DNA from: Deltaproteobacteria bacterium | GTDB taxonomy: Bacteria > Desulfobacterota > DSM-4660 > Desulfatiglandales > HGW-15 | Assembly: GCA_021737245.1 (NCBI GenBank) | Contig: JAIPEI010000105.1 | Location: 1-9,618 of the forward strand | Direction of reading: 5' to 3' | Length of the DNA: 9,618 nucleotides | In this document: positions 1 through 6,431 of the stretch, one piece after another | Numbering within the stretch: position 1 is the stretch's first letter | How the letters are laid out: each line of letters opens with the position of its first letter | The notes under the pieces: generated by a model | Database searches by the model: none | Seen by the model: only the letters and a program-made list of their open reading frames with translations | Told to the model about the DNA's origin: nothing | Made by a program: the position numbers and the translations under genes

Positions 1-19
1 CTCAATCTCGTTTTCTCTC

Positions 20-48
20 TTGACAGGCAGGGATCATGGGGGTAAAAC
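20..48 (+). promoter_or_regulatory. Sigma-70-like promoter of the TetR-SulP unit
   Basis: A perfect -35 hexamer TTGACA (20-25) is followed after 17 bases by TAAAAC (43-48), which matches the -10 consensus at four of six positions. Transcription would start near 55, about 30 bases before the repressor start codon. The -10 box overlaps the left arm of the palindrome at 44-71, so a protein bound there would block RNA polymerase. The call rests on consensus match and position only. Confidence 0.6.
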
Positions 49-71
49 CGACTGAGTGCTCAGTCGGTTTT
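44..71. promoter_or_regulatory. Palindromic operator, probably for the adjacent TetR repressor
   Basis: Two 13-base arms, AAAACCGACTGAG (44-56) and CTCAGTCGGTTTT (59-71), are exact reverse complements separated by TG. A long, nearly perfect palindrome directly upstream of a TetR-family gene and overlapping its promoter is the usual arrangement of a TetR autoregulatory site, and here it would also control the SulP gene behind it. The sequence could fold as an RNA hairpin with a short T run, so a terminator for an upstream gene is an alternative, but it lies just downstream of a good promoter. Confidence 0.65.
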
Positions 72-85
72 TGGGGGCGTGTGTC

Positions 86-670
86 ATGTCCAAAAAAGAA
101 GCCATTCTCAGCGCCGCAACCGTCCTTTTTTCCACCAAAGGGTTCAAGGACGCCGGAATGTCGGAGATCTCCAAGATGACCGGCGCGGCCGAGGGCACCA
201 TCTTCTATCACTTCAAGAGCAAGGAAGACCTGTTCATCTCCATTCTCCAGCGGCTGAAAGAGGACATTGTTCGGGAGTTCGAGCAGTATCTCCAGGAAGC
301 CGAGTTCGCCACCGGTCTGGAGATGCTGGAAGGCGTGGTCTCCTTTCACCTCTCGCTTTCAGGGCAGATGGACGATCGGTTCCTGCTCCTCCATCGGCAC
401 GACGCCTATGAGCTCGCGAGGGTCAACGCCGTTTGCAAGGAACAGCTGGAAGCCATCTACGAGTGTGTCATCGATGTCTACGAGCGGGCCGTCGCCCGGG
501 GCCAGGAGGACGGCTCCATCGACGGCGTTCCGGCCAGGAAGACCGCCATGATCCTGTTTTCCATGGTGGACGGCCTGGCCCGGCTCAACACCTACGAACT
601 CTACGACGCAGGGTCTTTGTACCATGAGCTTATCGAAGTCTGCCGAAGAATCGCCAAGAGTGGGTCCTAG
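86..670 (+). CDS. TetR/AcrR-family transcriptional regulator
   Basis: A 194-residue one-component repressor of typical TetR length. Residues 1-50 form the N-terminal DNA-binding domain, ending in the family signature GTIFYHFKSKEDLF (residues 37-50), with the recognition helix around residues 36-43. The rest is all-helical and divergent, as expected for the ligand-binding and dimerisation domain; the ligand cannot be read from sequence. The ATG at 86 has a GGGGG Shine-Dalgarno-like run (73-77) about 8 bases upstream. A GTG at 56 in the same frame lies inside the palindrome and is a poor start. The SulP start codon lies inside its last 47 bases, implying cotranscription and probable translational coupling. 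It most likely represses itself and SulP through the palindrome at 44-71. Family call is secure; targets are inferred. Confidence 0.92.
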   Translation: MSKKEAILSAATVLFSTKGFKDAGMSEISKMTGAAEGTIFYHFKSKEDLFISILQRLKEDIVREFEQYLQEAEFATGLEMLEGVVSFHLSLSGQMDDRFLLLHRHDAYELARVNAVCKEQLEAIYECVIDVYERAVARGQEDGSIDGVPARKTAMILFSMVDGLARLNTYELYDAGSLYHELIEVCRRIAKSGS

Positions 671-2819
671 AGGAAACCTGTTCCAGGGGCTGCTGACCGG
701 GGTGTTTCCCTTCCTGGAGTGGTTCAAGGGGTACAGCCTGGAGAACCTGCGGATCGACGCGGTTTCCGGTTTGACCGTGGCGCTGGTTCTGATTCCGCAG
801 TCCATGGCCTACGCGCAGCTGGCGGGGCTGCCTCCCTACTACGGGCTCTACGCCTCCTTTCTTCCGCCCATGATGGCGGCGCTCTTCGGGTCGAGCCGGC
901 AGCTGGCGACAGGCCCGGTGGCCGTGGTGTCCCTCATGACCTCGGCGTCCCTGGAGCCCCTGGCCACTGCGGGGAGCGAGGGTTACATCGCATACGCCAT
1001 TATGCTGGCGCTGATGGTGGGGGTCTTCCAGTTCTCCCTGGGAATCCTGCGACTCGGTGTGGTGGTCAACTTCCTTTCCCACCCCGTTGTCAACGGGTTC
1101 ACCAACGCAGCGGCCATCATCATCGCATCCTCGCAACTGTCCAAGATGTTCGGCGTTCACGTGGACAAGGCGTCCCACCACTACGAGACGATCATCCGGG
1201 TGATCGAGTCGGCCGTCCACTACACCCACTGGCCCACGCTGTTCATGGGGGCCCTGGCCTTCGCCGTCATGTACGGCCTGCGCTGGATCTCTCCCAAGAT
1301 TCCCAATGTCCTCGTGGCCGTGACGGTGACCACCTTGATCTCCTGGGCCACGGGCTTTCAGCACAACGCCAGGGTGGAGCTGGGGGCCATCCAGTCGCCC
1401 GAGGCCCGGCAGCTGATTCAGAGCTTCAACGAGACCGTCCGGAAGATTCCGGAGCTTTCCGAGCAGCGATCCCGGGCATACAGTACACTGGAGGAGGCGG
1501 GCCACGGGGACCGCCTCGGCGTGGAACAGCTGAAGGCCGAGCACGACGCCAGCATCCTCACCCTGGAGATCAAGCACCTCAAGGAGGACGCCCACCGGTA
1601 TCGGGAGCGGATCCGAAACCTCCTGTTCCGCGGCGTGGAAGGGCCGGAAGGAGAAATGTTCTTCTATCCCGAGGAGAATCTGCCGGGGGGCGTATCGCAC
1701 GACGGCCGGGTCTGGCGGGTACGGGTGGGAAATCAGCCACTGTCGGAGGAGTCCCTGACCCTGACGGGCGGAGGAGACGTCGTCGGGGCCATCCCCAGCG
1801 GGCTGCCGTCTCTCAGCGTACCGCGAATCGATCTCGGGCTGATTCTCCACCTCTTTCCCTTCGCCGCCATCATCTCCCTTCTGGGCTTCATGGAGGCGAT
1901 CTCCATTGCCAAGGCCATGGCCGCCAAGACGGGCCAAAGGCTCGATCCCAACCGGGAGCTGATCGGCCAGGGGCTCGCCAACATCTGCGGGGCCATGGGG
2001 AAGAGCTACCCGACCTCGGGCTCCTTCTCGAGGTCCGCCGTGAACCTCCAGGCCGGCGCGGTGTCGGGCCTCTCCAGCGTGTTCACGAGCCTCGCGGTGG
2101 TGATCGTCCTGATCTTTTTCACGCCTCTGCTCTACCATCTGCCGCAGTCGGTCCTGGCTGCCGTGATCATGATGGCCGTCATCGGGCTCATCAATGTCTC
2201 CGGCTTTGTGCATGCGTGGAAGGCCCAGTGGTATGACGGCGCCATCGCCATCATTTCCTTTGTGGCCACCCTCGGTTTTGCACCCCACCTGGACCGGGGC
2301 ATCATGATCGGTGTCGTCCTGTCCCTGGGCGTGTTCGTCTACAAGAGCATGAGGCCGAAGGTGGCTTCCCTGGCCCGCTTCGAGGACATGTCGTTCCGGT
2401 GCGCCTCTACGCACCGGCTCCAGGAATGCCGTTTCGTGGCCCTGGTGCGGTTCGAGGGCTCCCTGTTTTTCGCCAACGCAAGCTACCTGGAGGACAAGAT
2501 CAATGAGCTGATGCGGCGAAAGCGGGAGCTGAAGCACATCGTCATCGTGGCGAACGGGATCAACGACATTGATGCATCCGGTGAAGAGGTCCTTTCCCTG
2601 ATCGTGGACACCGTTCGGAGTGCGGGAATCGACATCTCGATGAGCGGGGTGAACGAGTCGGTCATGAGGGTGCTGGAGAGAACGCACTTCACGGAAAAGA
2701 TCGGGCGGGATCACCTCCATCCCACCATGGAGAAGGCCGTGGACGCCGTCCACGAACAAACACACGGGACGGACGCGGAAGAGTTCTGCCCGCTCGTCAA
2801 CGTGTGCCGAATCGCCTGA
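624..2819 (+). CDS. SulP-family anion transporter with STAS domain and a large soluble insertion
   Basis: Inner-membrane SulP/SLC26 transporter of 731 residues, longer than most bacterial members. The N-terminal half shows the family signature LIPQSMAYAQLAGLPPYYGL (56-75) and further hydrophobic segments to about 244. Residues 245-385 form a charged, mostly helical, probably coiled-coil block followed by a short beta-like stretch, ending at the usual VGAIPSGLPSLS motif (387-398). The second membrane half follows (about 403-573), then a STAS domain (about 586-710) with SLFFANA and IDASG; Ser652 is at the site phosphorylated in SpoIIAA-like STAS proteins. With a cytoplasmic N-terminus and seven preceding segments, the insertion should face the periplasm. 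Substrate is undetermined: sulfate is the default, but the carbonic anhydrase gene downstream makes bicarbonate plausible. ATG 624 overlaps the repressor gene; GTG 660 is an alternative start. Confidence 0.93.
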   Translation: MSLSKSAEESPRVGPRGNLFQGLLTGVFPFLEWFKGYSLENLRIDAVSGLTVALVLIPQSMAYAQLAGLPPYYGLYASFLPPMMAALFGSSRQLATGPVAVVSLMTSASLEPLATAGSEGYIAYAIMLALMVGVFQFSLGILRLGVVVNFLSHPVVNGFTNAAAIIIASSQLSKMFGVHVDKASHHYETIIRVIESAVHYTHWPTLFMGALAFAVMYGLRWISPKIPNVLVAVTVTTLISWATGFQHNARVELGAIQSPEARQLIQSFNETVRKIPELSEQRSRAYSTLEEAGHGDRLGVEQLKAEHDASILTLEIKHLKEDAHRYRERIRNLLFRGVEGPEGEMFFYPEENLPGGVSHDGRVWRVRVGNQPLSEESLTLTGGGDVVGAIPSGLPSLSVPRIDLGLILHLFPFAAIISLLGFMEAISIAKAMAAKTGQRLDPNRELIGQGLANICGAMGKSYPTSGSFSRSAVNLQAGAVSGLSSVFTSLAVVIVLIFFTPLLYHLPQSVLAAVIMMAVIGLINVSGFVHAWKAQWYDGAIAIISFVATLGFAPHLDRGIMIGVVLSLGVFVYKSMRPKVASLARFEDMSFRCASTHRLQECRFVALVRFEGSLFFANASYLEDKINELMRRKRELKHIVIVANGINDIDASGEEVLSLIVDTVRSAGIDISMSGVNESVMRVLERTHFTEKIGRDHLHPTMEKAVDAVHEQTHGTDAEEFCPLVNVCRIA

Positions 2820-3022
2820 GTGCTAGAGAGTGCCCATATAAACGAACTTTGGGCATGGCTGCGTTTCCAATTCAGAAAGGAGGATTTTTTGTCAAGATCG
2901 AGGAGATCAAGAGGTGACACGGAGGCGTACTGGAGTATGCCGCACAAGGAACCTCGATGATCGACGATGAGATTGGCAAAAAAGACCCTTTCTGGATGGA
3001 AACTAGAGAAGAGGGGGCCGAA
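2820..3022. other. Intergenic region between SulP and the receiver fusion gene
   Basis: About 200 bases hold repeat copy 1 and little else that I can assign. Two ribosome-binding-site-like runs occur: AAAGGAGG (2876-2883) ahead of a TTG (2889), which would open a 23-residue arginine-rich frame ending at 2960, and AAGGA (2946-2950) ahead of ATG 2957, an alternative start of the next gene. No convincing -35/-10 pair or T-tailed terminator is visible, so read-through from SulP is possible. Confidence 0.4.
2829..2877 (+). repeat. 49-base direct repeat, copy 1 (after the SulP gene)
   Basis: This segment matches 4242-4290 at 44 of 49 positions in the same orientation, with no gaps. It starts ten bases after the SulP stop codon. 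Inside it, TGCCCA (2831-2836) and TGGGCA (2850-2855) form a 6 bp inverted repeat around a 13-base loop, so the transcript could form a hairpin. It is followed by a strong AAAGGAGG (2876-2883) and a T run but no convincing start codon. Both copies lie between genes directly after stop codons, which suggests a dispersed intergenic element; its role is unknown. Confidence 0.85.
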
Positions 3023-4243
3023 ATGTCAGTGATCAGCATGTTCAGCGGGACGTTTTGCCGCGAGGAGGAGATCGTCACCGCCCTCCGGGAGAAAACCCGG
3101 AAGCCCCTGTTTTCGGACACGGACGCCGTGGCCGAGGCGGGGAGGCTCTCCGGCATGTCGGAGGGCAAGATCGAACGCGCCTTCACCGCAAAGACGTCCG
3201 TCTTCAACCGGTTCACACACGAACGCGAGCGATCCATCGCCCACCTCAAGCTGGCGCTCGCGGAGCGATTGTCAGCGGACGATCCCATCGTGAAGGGCTT
3301 CGTCGCGCATCTCATTCCGGAGGAGCTGAATCACGTGCTCCGGATCTGTCTTATCGCGGACATGTCCTCGCGCCTGAAAGTCGCCTTTGACACGCACAAG
3401 ATGGCTGAAAACGAGGCGGTCCGGCTGATCCACAAGCAGGACGAGGACCGCGCCGCCTGGGTCATGGGGCTTCGCGACACACGGGATCCCTGGGACCTCC
3501 GCCTTTATGATATGCTGATTCCGACGGACAAGAAGGACTCGAAGGAGATCATCGATCTCATCGAGGAGCAGTTGGGCCGGGATGTGGTGAAGCCCACGGA
3601 GCGGTCCCGAAAGGCGGTGGACGACTTTCTCCTGTCCGCCCGCGTGGAAGTGGTCCTCGTAGAGGAAGGACACAATGTGGGGGTCAAGGCCGGAGACGGG
3701 GAGGTGACGCTCACCATCAACAAGCACGTGCTCATGCTGTCCCGGCTGGAAGAGGAGCTCAAGCAGATCGCCGGGAAGGTCGAGGGGGTGAACAACGTGA
3801 AGACAAAAGTGGGCCCCGGCTTTCACCAGGCCGATATCTACCGCAAGTACGACTTCGAAACACCGTCCAAGGTCCTCCTGGTGGACGACGAGCGGGAGTT
3901 CGTGCAGACCCTCTCCGAGCGGCTGCTCATGCGGGAGATGGGCTCCGCCGTGGCCTATGACGGAGAGTCCGCACTCGAGCTGATCCGGGAGGACGAGCCC
4001 GAGGTGATGATCCTGGACCTCCGGATGCCGGGCATCGACGGCATCGAGGTGCTGCGGCGGGTCAAGCAGACCAACCCGGACATCGAGGTCATCATCCTGA
4101 CCGGCCACGGTTCCGAGGCGGACAGGACCACCTGCATGGAGCTGGGAGCCTTCGCTTATCTTCAGAAGCCGGTGGACATCGACCTGCTGAGCGAAACCAT
4201 CCGCAAGGCCAACGAAAAGATTCTCAGCAGGAAAACAGGCTAG
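3023..4243 (+). CDS. Cytidylate-kinase-like / BON-like / receiver fusion protein
   Basis: A 406-residue protein from ATG 3023. Residues 1-185 resemble the cytidylate-kinase-like family (Cytidylate_kin2): after beta strand 1 comes an atypical P-loop region (FSGTFCREEEI), and near the end the family-like stretch DEDRAAWV...DPWDLRLYDMLIPTD. The canonical GxGxxG/SGK nucleotide loop is not evident, so kinase activity is doubtful. Residues about 195-265 look like a BON domain (VGVKAGDGEVTLTIN, then KVEGVNNVKTKV). Residues 283-400 are a complete receiver: Asp288/Asp289, phospho-acceptor Asp332 in MILDLRMPG, Thr360 and Lys382. No DNA-binding domain follows. ATG 3023 has GAGG 8 bases upstream and puts the first strand at the N-terminus, as in the family; ATG 2957 (22 residues longer) also has a ribosome-binding site and is possible. 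Two direct repeats flank the gene. Receiver call is firm; the front domains are family-level judgement. Confidence 0.82.
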   Translation: MSVISMFSGTFCREEEIVTALREKTRKPLFSDTDAVAEAGRLSGMSEGKIERAFTAKTSVFNRFTHERERSIAHLKLALAERLSADDPIVKGFVAHLIPEELNHVLRICLIADMSSRLKVAFDTHKMAENEAVRLIHKQDEDRAAWVMGLRDTRDPWDLRLYDMLIPTDKKDSKEIIDLIEEQLGRDVVKPTERSRKAVDDFLLSARVEVVLVEEGHNVGVKAGDGEVTLTINKHVLMLSRLEEELKQIAGKVEGVNNVKTKVGPGFHQADIYRKYDFETPSKVLLVDDEREFVQTLSERLLMREMGSAVAYDGESALELIREDEPEVMILDLRMPGIDGIEVLRRVKQTNPDIEVIILTGHGSEADRTTCMELGAFAYLQKPVDIDLLSETIRKANEKILSRKTG

Positions 4244-4290
4244 TGCCCAAATAAAGGAACTTTGGGCATTGCTGAGTTTCCAATTCAAAA
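4242..4290 (+). repeat. 49-base direct repeat, copy 2 (after the receiver fusion gene)
   Basis: Copy 2 of the element at 2829-2877 begins inside the TAG stop codon of the fusion gene and ends 25 bases before the sensor kinase start. It carries the better hairpin: TGCCCAAA (4244-4251) pairs with TTTGGGCA (4261-4268) around a 9-base loop. Four of the five differences from copy 1 lie outside the six-base core arms. No T tract follows, so it is not a classical intrinsic terminator. It may be a dispersed palindromic repeat, an RNA-processing or stability element, or a protein-binding site. Confidence 0.85.
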
Positions 4291-4314
4291 TACCCTTCCA
4301 GTGCGGGTTTTCGG

Positions 4315-6054
4315 ATGAACCTCTGGAGAATCATCAAGCCGCCTTTCTGGGATCGGGGAGAGGCGGCGCCCGGGACATCGCACCATCAGTTCGATTACCG
4401 GCGCATCTGGAAGCTCGCCGTGATTCTCACGGGCGGCGTTTCCCTGCTGCCGCTCATCGTGATCACGGTGGTGAACTACACGGCCATGCAGCGTGCCATC
4501 GAGTCCGAGTTCCAGCTCAGAGCCGTGAGAATCGTCTCCAACAACCGAAGGGCGATCTCGTTCTTTCTGACGGAGCGGAAAGCCGCGCTCGATTTCATCG
4601 TCCACGACAACAGCCTGGAGGACCTGAAGAACCCGGAACGGCTGGCGAACATACTGGCGGACCTGGGACGGAGCTTCGGCGGGGGGTTCGTCGATCTGGG
4701 CGTGATCGACGCATCGGGGCACCAGGTGAACTACGTGGGGCCTTACCGTCTGGAAGGGAAGGACTACAGCGGCCAGGAGTGGTTCGAGCAGGTGGCCGAG
4801 TACGGTGTTCACGTGAGCGACGTGTTCCTGGGGTTCAGAAAGGTTCCTCACATGGTGATCGCCGTCAAAGGCGGCACCGACGTCGATTCATTTTATGTCC
4901 TACGGGCCGCGCTGAGCATCCGGCCCTTCGAGAGCCTGCTCTCGAACCTGGAGCTCAGCGGAGAAGGAGATGCATTCCTGATCAACAGGGAGGGGGTTCT
5001 GCAGACGCCCTCCCGTCACTATGGAGACGTGCTGGGAGAGCTCCCGCTCCCGCTTCCGAAGTACACGCCGCAGACCCAGCTCATGGAGGAGCGCAATGCG
5101 GCCGGGGAGGAGCTTCTCATCGGCTACCGCTACATCGAGGAAGGACCCTTTATTCTCATGGTCGTCAAGAAGAAGAAAGAGCTGATGAAACCCTGGGACA
5201 GGGTCCGGCTCGAGCTGATCGTCTTTCTCCTCGTCAGCGCCACCGTCATCCTGACGGTCATCCTCGGGATGTCCACCTACATGGTCCGCCGGATCCAGGT
5301 CGCGGACGAGAAACGCGTCGCCACGCTTCACCAGGTCGAGTATGCGAACAAAATGGCTTCCATCGGCCGCCTGGCCGCAAGCGTAGCCCATGAGATCAAC
5401 AATCCGCTGGCCGTGATCAACGAGAAGGCGGGCCTGCTTCAGGATCTGTTCAAGCTGAAGAAGCAGTATGAGCATGACGAGCGCCTTCTCGGCCTGGTGG
5501 ACTCGGTCGTGGCCTCGGTGGATCGGGCGGGCACCATCACCAAGCGGCTGTTGAACTTCGCGCGCAACCTGGAGGCTGAAGTAGAAGAGGTCCGGATCGA
5601 GGAGGTTATCGAGCAGGTGCTCGGATTCATCGGGAAAGAGGCCGAGCTGAGAGACATCGATATCCGCCTGGAGGTCCCCGAGGATTTTCCTCCCTTCGAA
5701 TGCGACCGGGGCAAGCTGCAGCAGATCTTCCTGAACATCATCAACAACGCCTTTGCCGCGGTAGAGGACGGTGGACATTTGAACATCCGCGTGGAGAAGA
5801 AGAAACCCGATTTCGTGGTCGCGATCTTCGAGGACGACGGCTGCGGGATCCCGGAGGAGGATCTCGCCCGCATCTTCGAGCCTTTCTACTCCACCAAGAC
5901 CGGCCAGGGGGGCACGGGGCTGGGCCTGTCCATTACCTACGGTCTGGTGCAGGAGATCGGCGGCCACATTCAGGTGAAGAGCCAGGTGGGAAAAGGAACC
6001 CGGTTCAAGGTGTACATCCCCACACGTGCTGTCGGGAAGGAGGAGCGGGTCTGA
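4315..6054 (+). CDS. Membrane sensor histidine kinase with extracytoplasmic dCache-like domain
   Basis: A 579-residue kinase. Residues 33-54 form the first membrane helix. Residues about 56-298 form a periplasmic sensing region of dCache type, with the long helix after TM1, the FVDLGVIDASG strand region and DYSGQEWFEQ. Residues 300-323 form the second helix, with no clear HAMP domain. The DHp helix carries the H-box SVAHEINNPLAVI with phospho-acceptor His359. The ATPase domain is complete: N-box LQQIFLNIINNAFAA (468-482), G1 EDDGCGI (506-512), F-box FEPFYSTK (521-528) and G2 GTGLGL (533-538). It should autophosphorylate on His359 in response to a small periplasmic ligand that cannot be identified here. 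Its stop overlaps the next receiver's start, pointing to that receiver as partner. The start has only a weak GCGGG upstream, so translation may depend on the leader carrying repeat copy 2. Confidence 0.94.
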   Translation: MNLWRIIKPPFWDRGEAAPGTSHHQFDYRRIWKLAVILTGGVSLLPLIVITVVNYTAMQRAIESEFQLRAVRIVSNNRRAISFFLTERKAALDFIVHDNSLEDLKNPERLANILADLGRSFGGGFVDLGVIDASGHQVNYVGPYRLEGKDYSGQEWFEQVAEYGVHVSDVFLGFRKVPHMVIAVKGGTDVDSFYVLRAALSIRPFESLLSNLELSGEGDAFLINREGVLQTPSRHYGDVLGELPLPLPKYTPQTQLMEERNAAGEELLIGYRYIEEGPFILMVVKKKKELMKPWDRVRLELIVFLLVSATVILTVILGMSTYMVRRIQVADEKRVATLHQVEYANKMASIGRLAASVAHEINNPLAVINEKAGLLQDLFKLKKQYEHDERLLGLVDSVVASVDRAGTITKRLLNFARNLEAEVEEVRIEEVIEQVLGFIGKEAELRDIDIRLEVPEDFPPFECDRGKLQQIFLNIINNAFAAVEDGGHLNIRVEKKKPDFVVAIFEDDGCGIPEEDLARIFEPFYSTKTGQGGTGLGLSITYGLVQEIGGHIQVKSQVGKGTRFKVYIPTRAVGKEERV

Positions 6055-6431
6055 TGAGGGTCTTGCTTGTGGACGATGAGGCGGAGCTGGTGGAGGCGCT
6101 GGCGGAGCGCCTGTCCCTGAGGGGCATCGATGCGGACTGGGCCGTCACCAGCAAGGATGCACTCGGCAAACTGGACACGCAGGAGTATGACGTCGCTCTG
6201 CTCGATGTAAAGATGCCGAAGCTCAGCGGGATTGAGCTCAAAAGAGAGATGGAGAAGAGGGCGCCCGGTATGAAGTTCATCTTCCTGACCGGGCACGGGT
6301 CCGAGGCGGATTTCAGGGCGGGAACCGCAGAGGCGGGCGTTGACTACTACCTGGTCAAACCCGTCGGGATCGACGAGCTCTTGAAAAAAATGAAAGAAAT
6401 CGTGGGGGAAGGAGGAGATCGTCATGGGTGA
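6054..6431 (+). CDS. Single-domain response regulator (Spo0F-like receiver)
   Basis: A 125-residue stand-alone receiver. Asp7/Asp8 form the acidic pocket, Asp51 in LLDVKMP is the phospho-acceptor, Thr79 lies in LTGHGSEAD and Lys102 in VKP, so all catalytic residues are present. No output domain is present. Its ATG shares a base with the kinase's TGA stop, with a GGAGG run just upstream, so it should be translationally coupled to the kinase and is its likely first phosphate acceptor. The next gene starts within its last 8 bases. A role as a phosphate shuttle, as for Spo0F, follows from architecture and position; a direct protein-binding output is the alternative. Confidence 0.93.
   Translation: MRVLLVDDEAELVEALAERLSLRGIDADWAVTSKDALGKLDTQEYDVALLDVKMPKLSGIELKREMEKRAPGMKFIFLTGHGSEADFRAGTAEAGVDYYLVKPVGIDELLKKMKEIVGEGGDRHG

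Noticed and set aside
44..72. Palindrome read as an intrinsic terminator of an upstream gene
   Set aside because: It could fold with a short T run, but it lies just behind a strong promoter and directly before a TetR gene, which better fits an operator; not fully excluded.
630..2765. A 711-codon open frame on the minus strand opposite the SulP gene
   Set aside because: It is the antisense shadow of SulP in GC-rich DNA; its product is low-complexity, rich in His, Gly, Asp and Gln, with no recognisable domain, whereas the plus strand encodes clear SulP and STAS motifs.
2816..2824. CTGAGTGCT at the SulP stop codon, identical to one half of the TetR operator core (52-60)
   Set aside because: Only nine bases match and the palindromic partner half is absent, so it is probably chance.
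2850..2866. Sigma-54-type promoter in the repeat (TGGGCA...TGCG)
   Set aside because: The GG and GC dinucleotides are 8 bases apart instead of the required 10, in both copies of the repeat, and none of the receivers here is an NtrC-type activator.
3272..4288. A 338-codon minus-strand frame whose N-terminus, together with the minus frame at 2711-2947, carries a shared N-A-Q-S-S-F-I-W-A-L-like peptide
   Set aside because: The shared peptide is only the translation of the 49-base DNA repeat read on the minus strand; the remainder is antisense to the receiver fusion gene.
4269..5393. A 374-codon plus-strand frame overlapping the kinase gene
   Set aside because: The product is Arg/Gly/Pro-rich with no motif, and the overlapping frame encodes a full dCache histidine kinase with all catalytic boxes.
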